From Porodaedalea pini (Eukaryota > Basidiomycota > Agaricomycetes > Hymenochaetales > Hymenochaetaceae): DNA of 64,000 nt. Shown one piece after another: positions 36,667-47,955 of the stretch. The number at the start of each line of letters is the position of its first letter. The stretch's first letter is position 1. The stretch is from positions 1,550,001-1,614,000 of the forward strand of contig NBAY01000001.1 in assembly GCA_002794775.1 (NCBI GenBank). The letters are read 5' to 3'. The notes under the pieces are model-generated. The model ran no database searches and was not told the origin of the DNA. It saw nothing but the letters and a program-made list of their open reading frames with translations. A program made the translations under genes and the position numbers.

Positions 36667-37609
36667 TGGGATGAAAGCTCAGAGGTATCTAACTAGATCT
36701 TCAGAAGAAGTAAGCTCCTGGAGGGAATAGACGGGTCGCGATATTGAACGCGTTGCGGTTCTTATTCAGTGGTTAAAGGCTAAGCGCCGCACGCGTCAGT
36801 AATAAATGAACGCATCATTTTCTCACGATTTCCAACTCCGTTGCTAAATCAATGTATGTCCGCAGACTACAAGAACCTTAAGTTTTTTCTCGCATTTTTC
36901 TAGTTTGACATCTTTTGTCAGTCGCTCGCCACCGGAAGTCTTTGATGCATAAGAGCTACCATCTATTCTTCGGCTCTGAAGCGCGCCGCTTTTCGACTCC
37001 TCGGGTTTCGGACTGCGTTCACGACGTTATTCTGGGAGTTTCTACAACGTTTCGAAAGGCCACCAGGTGTTCCAAATGTCGACTTTCTTTGAAATCTTGT
37101 TTTTCTGGATATGCTGTTAGGCACATGGGTTAGGCACATGGGCCGCTTCCCGGTGCTATTTCCCCTTGGCGTCACTTCAAGCCACGGAGAGGTTCAGAAT
37201 TGGCCATGAATGGAAGAAGCTTTGTCTACCTGCATGGTACTGTATCTTCTTATAAACTCAAAGCGGCGTCTATTAAATCGATATACCGGCCGCTCAAAGG
37301 CAGGGTAGCTTATGGAAGACCATGACAAGATGAATATTAACGGCTCTGCTGGTCTTTTATGGATGGGATAGCATAGGGTCGCGCCTTGCCAGAATCGTCG
37401 CCGAACGGGCCCTTCGAGATCCGCATGTTATCATATGCATGTGGGGTTAACTCCACTTCAAGGGAGTACTAGTCGCATGGGATTGTGAAACGGAAGAAAA
37501 GGGACTAAAAAACGGATTACGGCGTTAGATAATGCCGTAACACAACTTCAGCATCTCTCAGCCTCTTCTCTCGGACCTACTTCCCATCCTACTGCGCGAG
37601 AACTCATAA
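36667..37609. other. Divergent intergenic region
   Basis: About 940 bp between the starts of the DNA polymerase gene (minus) and the methyltransferase gene (plus). No coding signal was recognised. Confidence 0.45.
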
Positions 37610-38840
37610 ATGAATCACGACAATCTAAGCTCCACTCTCCCCGCGGCCATGAACGGGGCATCTACGCTCCAAGGGGAGGATTCCGACAGTGATCGGGACT
37701 CATCAGGCTCGGTGTCTAGCATGTCGTCCGGCGAAATCGAAAGTTATTTCGTCGAGCGATACAATCGAAGGTTCTACTCGCCTGGTAACGGCCGCATTGG
37801 ACTATATCCCCTTCCGGTGGATGACATAGAAGGACAGGTAAAGCGTGCGTTTCATTATAGCTATCCGGATGATCTAGAAAGCTCCACCCAGAGGTCCAAC
37901 CTCGCCCACGAGCTGGTCAAGGATCTGATCGGCGGTCGCAATTATCGAAGTCCCATTCAACAGACGTTAGCCGCACCTGTGGGCGGACGTAGAGTGCGTG
38001 TTCTAGATGTTTGCACTGGCAACGGAAAATGGTGCGTCCATGCGCACCACTACATTACCCCCCTCGCTCACGGCTGCCTCAGGGTGGACGAAATGGCAGT
38101 CGAGTTTCCGCACACGAAAGTCTATGGCCTGGACATCGGTATGTCATCAGACCATGTATCCGTTTGCATCCGCTTCATCATTACTCGTTAGTGCCGCTGG
38201 CGACTCGATACCCTGCCGACAATGTCCAGTTTGAGATACATGATATAAACACTCCGACACGATGGGTCGGAGGCCGATTTGATTTGGTGCACATGCGACA
38301 GGTCTGCTTATCCGTCAGTAATCTTCCCCTCAACCACTTTGTTCCCTAAAGCGAAATTTCATTATATAGGCCATAAATTATCCTGCCATTCTACACGAGG
38401 TGGCTCGAATCCTGCGCCCGGGAGGTCTTTTCCTCGCAGGTGAATGGATGCTCGGCATATACGCTGAGGGAGGATCTGGCGCACTTCCATTATCGAATGG
38501 TGCAGCCGAGTTCTTTCGTCATCTCTCCGACTTTGCGGCTCGACGTCGACTCTTTTGCGACCCACCATCCATCCCGCGGATGCTCAGAGCAAGCGCTTTT
38601 TATGAGGATGTGGTCCCTGAACACCATTTCTTACCTCTCGATAACAGTCTTCGAGGGGAACGCGCGAAGCAAGCGCTACTCGAGTTTGGAGATGCGGTAC
38701 AATGTTTCTTCCTCGACTCTGGAATTTCTGCATCTCAATCCGAAGACATTCTTCAGACTTTGCGTCGTGATCTTGTTAATGCTAACGGATTCTGTCTGGT
38801 ATACCTTACCGTTCATGCGAGAAGAAGGGCAGTGGTGTAG
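37610..38840 (+). CDS. SAM-dependent methyltransferase, LaeA-like
   Basis: Four exons: 37610-38031, 38083-38138, 38192-38301 and 38370-38840, all in frame, giving about 352 residues. A Ser/Asp-rich N-terminal tail (residues 1-45) precedes YFVERYNRRFYSPGNGRIGL and YPLPVDDIEGQVKRAFHY. The class I SAM-binding core follows: motif I RVRVLDVCTGNGKW, then MAVEFPHTKVYGLDI (acidic residue after strand 2), FEIHDINTPTRWVGGRFDLV (motif II region) and HEVARILRPGGLFLAGEW (motif III region). The order and spacing match the LaeA/Methyltransf_23 group of fungal regulators, but true LaeA orthology is not shown. No membrane segment. A velvet-domain gene lies about 14 kb away. Confidence 0.85.
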
Positions 38841-39024
38841 CAAAGACTCAACAAACCAATAGACCGCTTTTTCTCTAGTGCGTACGTATAACCATGTATT
38901 CTAAAGTGTACTGTATAACGTCCCCAAAACATTCTCAACCCGTCCTCAAAATATCCAAAATATCCATAAAATATCAATCATCCACGGAACTCAGCAAAAG
39001 GGTGTTAAGAATGACAAAAGGACT

Positions 39025-39118
39025 CTCCGGGGCCGGAGTCGAACCAGCGACCCTCAGATTACTATCCGGTGCTGCCCAATTACAGTCTGATGCTCTAAAC
39101 CAACTGAGCTACCCAGAG
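39025..39118 (-). tRNA. tRNA-Tyr (GTA) with intron
   Basis: The minus-strand sequence folds as a tRNA. The acceptor stem is CTCTGGG with CCCGGAG, the D-arm GCTC...GAGC, the anticodon stem TCAGA with TCTGA, and the T-arm GCTGG-TTCGACT-CCGGC. The anticodon GTA is at 39083-39081. A 20-nt intron at 39079-39060 follows base 37, the normal position for eukaryotic tRNA introns, and tRNA-Tyr commonly carries one. The CCA is not encoded. Confidence 0.93.
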
Positions 39119-39756
39119 ATACTTATCTAGTATAAATATTATATATACACAAACTTATTTAGTATGCTTCGCGACTATACAATCTGCAGACGAAGGTAAC
39201 AAACAACTAGGGAATCTACGGGCTATGATTATTGTGTAAAAAGACACGAGCCAACCAGAGCTTCTTTTTGCTTCTCATTTTCGAGTTTCAACATCAGCAC
39301 TAGTGGTATTGAGGAAAGCGTTTTTGCTTGTCCTGAATATTCCATGTCTTCTGTCTAATTTTATGCTATTTCAATTGTTACCTTCCTGTCGCATTATACC
39401 ACGAGCTTAAGGGGTCGAACCATGACTATGAGGTGCCAGATTCGGTATGCTGTATTCATATTACAGAAGAATGAAGCCTGTAAGAGAATATACGGATTTT
39501 GTCCGAGTAGCTGATTCAGCGCACAGGCCTAGGGTCGTGGTATAGAGTAAGACCAGCGTCCGAACACTCAAATCAGGCTAGGCGGGGAAGGTAGAACAAC
39601 CTTTATTGCCACCCGAAAGTCCATTTGAGTTGCAATGAACATCAAAGCGTGTATTCTAAAGTAGGAATAATCTAAATAATCTAGCATCCCCTACCAGCGG
39701 GGTAACCAGAGACATACACATGTTCAATTTTTTTTTTTCTGAAATCGTTATTCGCA
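39119..39756. other. Intergenic region between tRNA and permease
   Basis: AT-rich spacer of about 640 bp, including the 3' end of the minus-strand permease gene. No gene is seen. Confidence 0.45.
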
Positions 39757-42113
39757 TCAAGTAGTAAACCTGAAAGTAACGCTTCGATTTCCCTTCTTCT
39801 CCGCCTCGAGCTCCTCCTTCTCCCGTTCTTCCTCCGTCATCGCAGCCCATCTCCGTGCGTTCCGCGCATTGAGGTGCGCGTAGTACCATTTCGTAAAGAT
39901 GAAGAGAAGGACGGCGACGCCGGAAAAGACGATGTTGATCGTGTTCCCTCGCCTGAAGTCTGCAGACGCCCCCAAAGTTTAGCCTTCTACTCAGATTAAA
40001 GGTGAGGGAGCAAGTACGCACCGGGCGCGTCGTCGTCCCGATATATCTGGCTTCCCCAGACTACATTACGTCTCTTTGTCAGCAAAGCCAGCCGCAAATA
40101 CGTAAACTAGTGAACTCACTTCCGTATATGTTGGCAGCCGCAATGACCATGCCAGACGCAACTGTCTTCTTCCCGACCGTGCCCATGTTCTCGTTCATCC
40201 ACGCAATGTTGAGTGGGTGCGTCATGGGCCATGACTCCACGATACACGCCGCGATATACCTAGCTAAGCGTCAGATACTCTTGATCAAGCGCGGTCGGAT
40301 GAAGGAAGACGATGTACTTGACGCCCCGACTTGTACTGTGCGGAAGTGCACGTAGGAGAATCCACCCGACAAGGAACCACACTGCTGCGGTTTCAATCAG
40401 CTCAGATAACAGGAATAGAACGCCGGATAGGTGCCTACCACCGAATGTCCCGTGCCAGCCGCGCTCACGTGTGCGGTCCGAGCTCCAGACGCAAAGCACC
40501 ATCGTGATGCACAAAAGGACATACGGCGGAGCTGTAAGTGCGTTCGAGACAAACTGAGGAAATACAGGCGACATTAGTCGGTGTACGATGGAAACAGGAA
40601 TAGCCTGAAACGCACGACGTTGAAGTTGAAGGACTGTATAACCGTTGGCAAATCTGTTACAATGTCTGGTGAGTGCCGGCAAGTAATGATGGCGTCACAA
40701 AGCCCTACATGTGCTCAAAGGGATAGTAGGCGTCTGCCCGACCATTGTTATCACGAGATGTAGCCATAGCCCGATATCCGTCAAGCTATCCTTGATATCA
40801 ATCCATTTCACCTTCGTCCTTAACAGTCAAGCGAGAATATTGAAGTCAGTCTTCGCCTAAAGCAACCATGCACGGCACGCACTCGTATTTCCGCTTCGCA
40901 AGATCATCGCGAATGACCCGCGTCACCGATATCTTTATCTGCCGCTCGTCAAACCACGGTTTCCAGCCGCGCAGTCCGCCCTTCGTGGAAGCAGCATTCC
41001 GCGGGAGGTAGAACCTGCATACATATTCAACAATGAGCTTGGGAACGGCGTGACAAACAAAGCACAACATAACAGTAGGACGCACCATGTGGCGACGGCA
41101 ACGACAACAGTGATAATCCCATCGATGATGAAGAGCCATTTCCAACCATACAGGCCAGCTATGCCTCGCAGCTGAAGGAGGCCACTGAGGAAGAAACGAG
41201 GGTCAGAGACGAAGTACCATTCAAGAAGATGAGTAGACATTTACCTAGCCATGAGTCCGCTAACGGCGCTTGCGATGCTCTGAGTTTCAGAGTGTTAGTA
41301 ACGAAGATGGAGAATAAACTGGCGGACTGGACATTACCTGTACTCCCCAGAACCACGCTAAACGCGACGCAAGCTCCGTGCTTTTGTAGAAACCGCCAAG
41401 ATACACCAGCGTCGAGGGTATGACGCCGCCTTCTGTGATAGCGATGACTGCAAACGGCTGTCGTGAGAATTGCGACAGCAAACTAGCTCGCTGTAACGCT
41501 TACAGCATCTAACTGAATAAAGTTGTTAATGAATTAGAATAACAAACAAGCAAGATGTGCTGACCTGTCAAATAGCCAGCCTTGTTTTTTATCAGGGCAT
41601 GAGCTAGAGTGACGAGACCCCATGCGAACATAAGGACGGAAATCCCTGATGTGTCCAAATCAGCCTCATACAACAACAACAAAGAGTCGTATTCAGCATA
41701 CACCGTGACGGTCCCGCAATCTTCGCGACTACTGCCCCAGTGATGCACGTCACCGAGAAGCACACCGCATTCAGCGCCACCGCGGTATTCACCACGTTGA
41801 TCGTGAACCCGAGATCGGCGGGCAGGTTATCCGAGATGGCGTTCGAGTTGTTCGTGCGGTCCATGTTGAGCACGAACGTCGTGAGCAGCAGCCACGTGAA
41901 CAGCCGCGCGTCGAGCGTGCGCACGACCTTGTGCTCCTCCTCCGCGGTGTATTCGAGGTCGGGCACGTAGTACGGGTTATCATCCCCGTCGAATCCGTAG
42001 TCGTATCCGCCTGAGAGCACCGGGTCGAGCTGATCCGCGCGCTTCACATCGGGGTCGTCCGCCGCTGCTTCCTCGCTCTTCCGGAGCGCAGCCAGCTGTG
42101 GCAGTGAAGACAT
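39757..42113 (-). CDS. MFS permease, Dal5/anion:cation symporter type (copy 1)
   Basis: Plasma-membrane transporter of the allantoate-permease-like ACS family, which imports small anions, vitamins or amides; the substrate is unknown. Starts MSSLPQLAALRKSEEAAADD at 42113 with a 60-residue acidic cytoplasmic tail. First helix region: NMDRTNNSNAISDNLPADLG, a family signature. Later segments are AITEGGVIPSTLVYLGGFYK, LRGIAGLYGWKWLFIIDGII, GLWLHLVITM, FVSNALTAPPYVLLCITMVL, VESWPMTHPLNIAWMNEN and DFRRGNTINIVFSGVAVLLF. It ends KKGNRSVTFRFTT at 39757. Multiple short introns; all exons found are open, so the gene looks intact. Copy 2 at 57095-59471 is closely similar along its whole length, with matching intron positions. 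Confidence 0.9.
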
Positions 42114-43867
42114 CTCAAAAGCGCAGAGAACCCGAGTAGAAAAAGCGGATCCGAGCAAAGAACAGCAACATACATATACGCATGCTCTATGCGCTCTATG
42201 AGCGCATGGCTATCACGAAATGAAGGGCGTGAATTGCACCATCTCGAGAACCACGGCGTCTATGATGCCCCACGGTTATGATAGCTGCAGGAATAAAGTT
42301 GACGAATATACGACCCTTGTAAGAAGCAAGAGAATGCATCGCCGGAGTGAGAGTCGAAGATGCGACCACAGAGCGTGCACGAGATAACGCTAAACGCGCG
42401 CCGTGCAGATATACCTCTTTGGGACACCCGACCTCACTACACAATGAAAACACATTATTTTTAAAAACAGAAAAATACTATTATTAGTAGACGGATACAG
42501 TAATAGTGCCTCTCACAGAGAACTTGAGATTTTTAACTGCACAGACAAATGAGTTACAGGGCAGACAATATTGAAAGCTGTTTTGGGCCTTTACACAGCC
42601 TGGACATATAGTTTTTTCACGCCCCTCAGACAATGCCTCCTGTCTTCCTCCACACCACATTAATCTGGAATTCTAGAAATTGAAATATGAGATGAGTATA
42701 ATGCCTATTATCTGAATCTGTTTTTTTATTATGGTGCATAAATAGAGAAAACAGGCATATATAACGTAAACGAGATGCAGCTTTTCACAGCAGTTGACTG
42801 TGTCACGTGACCGTCGAGACCCACTGGCACAGTATTTTGCTCTTCGGCGCTCCGTAGCTTCTCCACTACATGTTTTCGTTCGGAAAATTTTCAGGAAGAC
42901 ACGCTACGTAGTATAGTATAGAATATTGAAATTTGATGTAGGCCGAGGACCTCATCTTCAAATTTGGAAAGCAGTGAGTTTCAATGGGGTTCTGCCTATT
43001 TTACTTTAAATACAGCTTCAAAAGACCTGAGACTTGGTACATGCACTGGCAGAGATGGTATCATCTCTGACATATCTGTCTGTTTGTTTTCCGAGAGGAG
43101 GCCTAGGGAGTGAAAATTGAGTGAGAAAACTATGAGTGTTCAAAGGCAGTATGATCAAACTCAAAAGTACAGTCATACATAAGAGCAAGGGAGAACGCGA
43201 AGACTCGCGGTCCAGACTCACCAAGCCCGTTATAAGTTGATAATATAAGTTATAACTACATACTTCAAGTCCGTCCAATTCACCCCAATGCATTCCAACG
43301 CGACACGGAGCATAATTGATAATAGTGTACAATACATTATAATACCTACTCTATCTCGAATGGCATCGAAAAGACGAACGGGGGAGGGCGAAGTCACCGG
43401 GAAGAAACAACAAGCCTACGTGGCCAAGGTCATCTCCTGCTGTCCAAGTGAGGAAAGGGAGTGTATGTAGTACCTGTACGATAAACCGTCAATTTATGAG
43501 CAGGAGACACGGTTACTGACAAGGTTGCAAGGCGTGGAGGAGAGAGGGGAGGACAAGCTCGACAAGAGAGGAAGAAAAAGGCCTGTGCGAGCGTACGGAG
43601 GGCTGATTAAAATAGAAGGGAGTCAATCGAGAAGACGAAGGAATATAAAGAACAATAATCGACGCGTAAGGAGTAAACAGGCGAACGAGGCAAGGCGAGG
43701 GTGAGACGTACGGTGCGAGGACGGGTGAGATTGTGGGACGTGCACTGAACGGGGGAATACGTGAGGAATACATATGTAACAATGTTCCCAAGAAAACGAA
43801 TAGCGAATAAAAAGGAAGAAACCGCAGAAGAGAAACGAACGGATGCACGAAGCCAGGATGAAATGCC
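42114..43867. other. AT-rich gene-free island
   Basis: About 1.75 kb with no supported gene. From about 42450 to 43330 base composition is noticeably richer in A and T than the neighbouring genes and resembles the transposon-rich right end of the window. No terminal repeats were found by eye. 43500-43867 is probably the 3' UTR of the HPC2-like gene. Confidence 0.4.
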
Positions 43868-46283
43868 TTATGACACTCCTTCAGCCTGCTGAGCCTCATA
43901 GCGTTTCTTCATCACGCTCACTATGAAACAAAGCGAAAGAAGTCAATCAGCTTAACTGAACATGTGAAAGGAGGGAAAGCAAGGAACACACCTTCTCGAG
44001 AGATCTGGCCAGAGGACATCCACCCCTCTGGGAACGCAGCGACGACCTTCTGGTACAGCACCTTGCGCGTGCCCTGCTCGCTCACCTGCACCGTCGAGTT
44101 CTCTAGCGTGCTACAGCGAAAACAATCATGATAAGCGTCACAAATAACAAATACACTCAAAAACAAAAATACAGTGAAAACGCGAACATACTTCTTCTCG
44201 TTCTCGATCTTGCAGCTCTCATTGCTGAGGACGACGAGCTCCCAGATGATGTTTCGCATGCGCTCGGTGAGGCGGAAGCGCTGGATCGGCATGTGCTGGC
44301 TGGAGTGCGAAGGACCAGTGCTCAGACTCTCCTTATCCTTGTCCTTATCCCCGCCCGCAGCAGGTGTTGCAGGCGGTGGTCCATCGACCTCCATACCGCT
44401 GTCAGCACCACCGTCATTATGGGCTGGCGGGAGCGTCGCGCCGTTAACGCTGGGCGTCGACGATCCTGGTACGGGTGTGCCTTCGACGGACGTCGCACCC
44501 GCTTTCGACTTCTCTTGTCTGCGTTCTGCATCAATAGTTAAGACAGGTGTTCGTGCAGAAGAAACAAAAATGAAGCGTGCTCACCCCATGCCGCTACGCT
44601 CTTTTCGTACTCCTCCTTCGCCTTCTCGAACCCGTCCTGCGCAAGACGCGCCAGCTCCTCCACGAGCTCGTCCTGCCTTGCTAAGAGCAGTTTTTGGTGG
44701 TCCGCATACACCGTTCTTTTGATGAGTTTCGTCATCGTGTACTTGTTGTATATAAACAGTTTCGGCATAAGCGCGAAGAACATATCGTTGTATTCGCCGC
44801 ACAAAATCGCCTTGAGCGCAACGCGTGCGAGGATGGGTTTCAATGCTGGCGGGAACTTGCCCTTCTGGTCGAACGACTCACGCGCAATGGCGTCCTTGAG
44901 CTCGTGCAGCGCCACCTGCAACTCCGGATGGAACGACTCGATCTCGACCGTCTTGCGCTTCTTCTTCCCGCCCGCGGAGGCTTCGCTCGCCTTGCGTTTC
45001 AGTCCGCCCCCGCTCGAGATTCCGTTCGTGGAGATGGGGGCGTCGGAAGGCAGCGGTGTGGAGGGAGAGGCTTTGTTTTCCTCTGTGTCGGACAGCGTAA
45101 TTGGCGTCTCGCGCGTGCCATGCCCACCGGGGACCATTAATTGTGAACCGAATGGGTCTGTTGGTGACGGCTCGGAGTGAGAAGGAGGTGGAACGGCGGC
45201 CGTGGAGACGGGTGCGGTCGACGCGACGGCAGCGTTGACGGCTTGTGAGCCCGCAAGCGGGATGATCGTCGGGATGATGTTCCTCTTGCTCTTCGGCTTC
45301 TTCGCCGGCGACGTCGTCGCCGCCTCCCGCTCGCGTTCACGAGACTCCTTCTCGCGGGGCTTGTCCTTCAACAACGCAACCTCGCCAGAGGAGACATAGA
45401 ACCCCTGTTGCTTCGTCTGCGCGAAGTACGTGCGCTCGTCGACCGCGAGCTCCGAGTCGTCGATGAACGGGTCGTTGAGGTCGTAGTACTCCGCCGCAGC
45501 ACTCTTCCTGCCTGCCTTGCCCTTTCCCTTCCCGATGCCGGCGCCTTTACGAACCGCGGACGCGTCGTCACCCTCGCCTTCGCTCTCGCTTGTGTCGGGG
45601 TCGCGCTTGATGAGCGGTGGCGGCGGGGTCGGCGGGCGCTGGCCCGTGTCCCTGGAGAGTTGCGTGATATCGATAGCATAGTTCTCTGGCCCGCCCAGCG
45701 AGATGTCCAGTCGAATTGTTTGGAGGCGCGGCGGCGCGGGGAGCGGCTCAGGTGACGGGGACCGGCGTTTTGTCGACTTGGGCTTCAGCGACGACGACGA
45801 CGGCTTCCGCGACTTTTCGTCGGCAGCGACACCGTTGAGCGATGACGACGAGGGCTTAGTGTCGATGACGGATGACGAGCCATCGTTGGTGGACGAGTCT
45901 GGATTTTGAGCTTCGGATTTCGCAGCGGGAGGAGGAAGAAGAGCGGACTCGTCCGAATTAGGCAAGTCTGACATTTCCTTCTGTTTCTCGCCGCCGTCGT
46001 TCGTCTCGACCTGCCCGGTGTCCTCCATTTTCACATCCTGCTCGGCCACGGGCGACGTGCTGCGCGGCGAGCTGCTCGTCGCCGGGACCACCTCCTCCTC
46101 GCCCACACGGTCCACCTCGTCCTTCCCGGAGTCATTTGATCGTGTAGCCCTCCGTCCCTTCTTACTTGCCGGCCTCCCCAACGACGTCTGCGTCCCCGCC
46201 TCGTTCGTCGGCGGCGACGGGGACGCAGGCGGCGGGTCGACGAGCACGACGTCGTCGTCGAGGACTTCATACACTTCGGTCAT
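43868..46283 (-). CDS. HPC2/ubinuclein-family histone chaperone subunit
   Basis: Nuclear protein of the HIR/HIRA complex type, which deposits histone H3-H4 independently of replication. Starts MTEVYEVLDDDVVLVDPPPA at 46283. A long acidic, Ser/Pro-rich disordered half is followed by the diagnostic Hpc2-related segment. That segment is EYYDLNDPFIDDSELAVDER, then YFAQTKQQGFYVSSGEVALL. A basic patch (GGKKKRKTVEIESFHPELQV) and a ubinuclein-like helical middle domain (KGKFPPALKPILARVALKAI, FFALMPKLFIYNKYTMTKLI) follow. Further exons give TERMRNIIWELVVLSNESCK and LYQKVVAAFPEGWMSSGQIS, and the last exon ends QQAEGVS with stop TAA at 43870-43868. About 740 residues. Family call by motif; subunit role inferred. 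Confidence 0.85.
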
Positions 46284-47955
46284 GCTCCTCTGTGTTCCGT
46301 ATGCTCTTCTCGCCTGTAACGACTGGGCCCAAATAGGCAGGTTCAGAGGGAGGGAGGTGAGGAGAGTTGGATGGGCAGCTGGGGCAGCCCATTATCTGAG
46401 AAAATGCAGGCCTGTCCCGTTGCCGCATCGACAGACTCTGCACTGGAGCTCTCGGCATCTCCCCGCGGCCGTCTCCTCTTTTTTCTCTCTTTCCCCCGTT
46501 TGCTCCCTAGAACGCGCGGCTTTTTTGGCTGCGTTTTCTGCAACTTCTCCCGACATTGCGTATCTTCCTCCTTCCTTCGCTGCATACGTGTAGAATACCC
46601 TCGAGAGGCGTTTGTACATGTTATTTTCTGAGACATTCAATGTAGCAGCGAGAGCGTGTGGCTTGATGTAACTTTGAATCTTCCGTTTTTGAACCAGTGC
46701 GATCAATGTTCCAATCCGAGCGGTGCATACGCGTCTGACACAGTTCAGTTGCGTCTTCGCGCGACTTCCGAATTCCGCAGCGTCGAATCATCGCGCGTCG
46801 CACCAACACAACTCAAAACATCCCTCAAAAACTTACCACTCTAGGCAGGTACGCAACCATTTTCGGCCTCCCTCTCGACCACACCTCAAATCCTTCATAT
46901 ATTTTTGTGGCAGCCTCCACAGCACTCCAACAGTCAGAAAGACTAGCCAGAAGCTTCTAAATACCCATCTCTTTCAAAATATGTTGTGGGTGTCTCTGAG
47001 TTTTCTCTCAAATAAAGCGAGACAAACTGCTACTGAAGTCAGGCGCACAAGTGACAGCAGAGACTACTGACTCCAACCAAACGTACGACCCTGTGCTCTC
47101 CTGACTACTGTGGAAACTGCTTGCTACCGCGCTCTAAAGCCATCCTCGAATCCTCAGCAAAATTTGTTCTTAGTCTAGGCTCAAAGCACATCTACCCTAC
47201 GAGCATAAGATACACCGGGTCAAGATAATTGAAGTTTCATTGATATATGGATTTTTATTTAAACGAAACCCGGAGGTCATATGCCGAAATCTACGAGTCG
47301 TTCACTAGATCATGAAGCACGTAGCCTAGCACAAGCGCGGCACTTCAGGCGATGCTACCACTCGATATGCTTTTTCAGGGCACTAGGTGCATACACTACA
47401 TAGCAGCTCGAGGCCAGAGACAGGAAAATAAGGTAGCTGTTGCCGTGCTTCAGGGTCGACTAGAGCTAGATACAAGTAAACAACGATGAGGCAGTGCATC
47501 CACAGGCGCATTGAAATGTCGCTGAGGATTCACTAGGAGTTTGTGCGGCACATCTTCAGTTGGGTACCATCCTCGATTCTCTGTCGAGACTAGAAAATAA
47601 AAGCTTCGGTCTACTAGAAACCATTCACTTCATTTGAATTTTGAAGAGAGCAGTTTCGCTAGTGTGGTCAGCGCATCAGTTCCGGATCCGACGGCCTCCT
47701 ACAAGTCAAACCTGGGGAGTGTGTCTGTGCAAAGGCAAAGTAAGCGAAATACCAGTTGAGGGAATAAACGCAGAGAAAGCCCAGCAAGCCGAACTTTTTA
47801 TAGTACGAGTAAGATAGAAAGAGTCAGCGCAAAGCGGAAGGGCAGGTGACGTGTCTGGCGAGTGGGGATAGCATATCGGCAAGGGCCGACGCGTTTCCTG
47901 CATGCATGCCGGCGGGCGCTGCGCCTACCCCACCTCACCACCTACCACATCCACG
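46284..47955. other. Divergent intergenic region, 1.7 kb
   Basis: Lies between the starts of the HPC2-like gene (minus) and the acyl-CoA synthetase gene (plus). Open frames near 46300-46700 on both strands overlap and show no domain. No gene is called. Confidence 0.45.

Noticed and set aside
42196..42453. Minus-strand 85-codon frame upstream of permease copy 1
   Set aside because: No start context or domain, and it does not join the permease reading frame.
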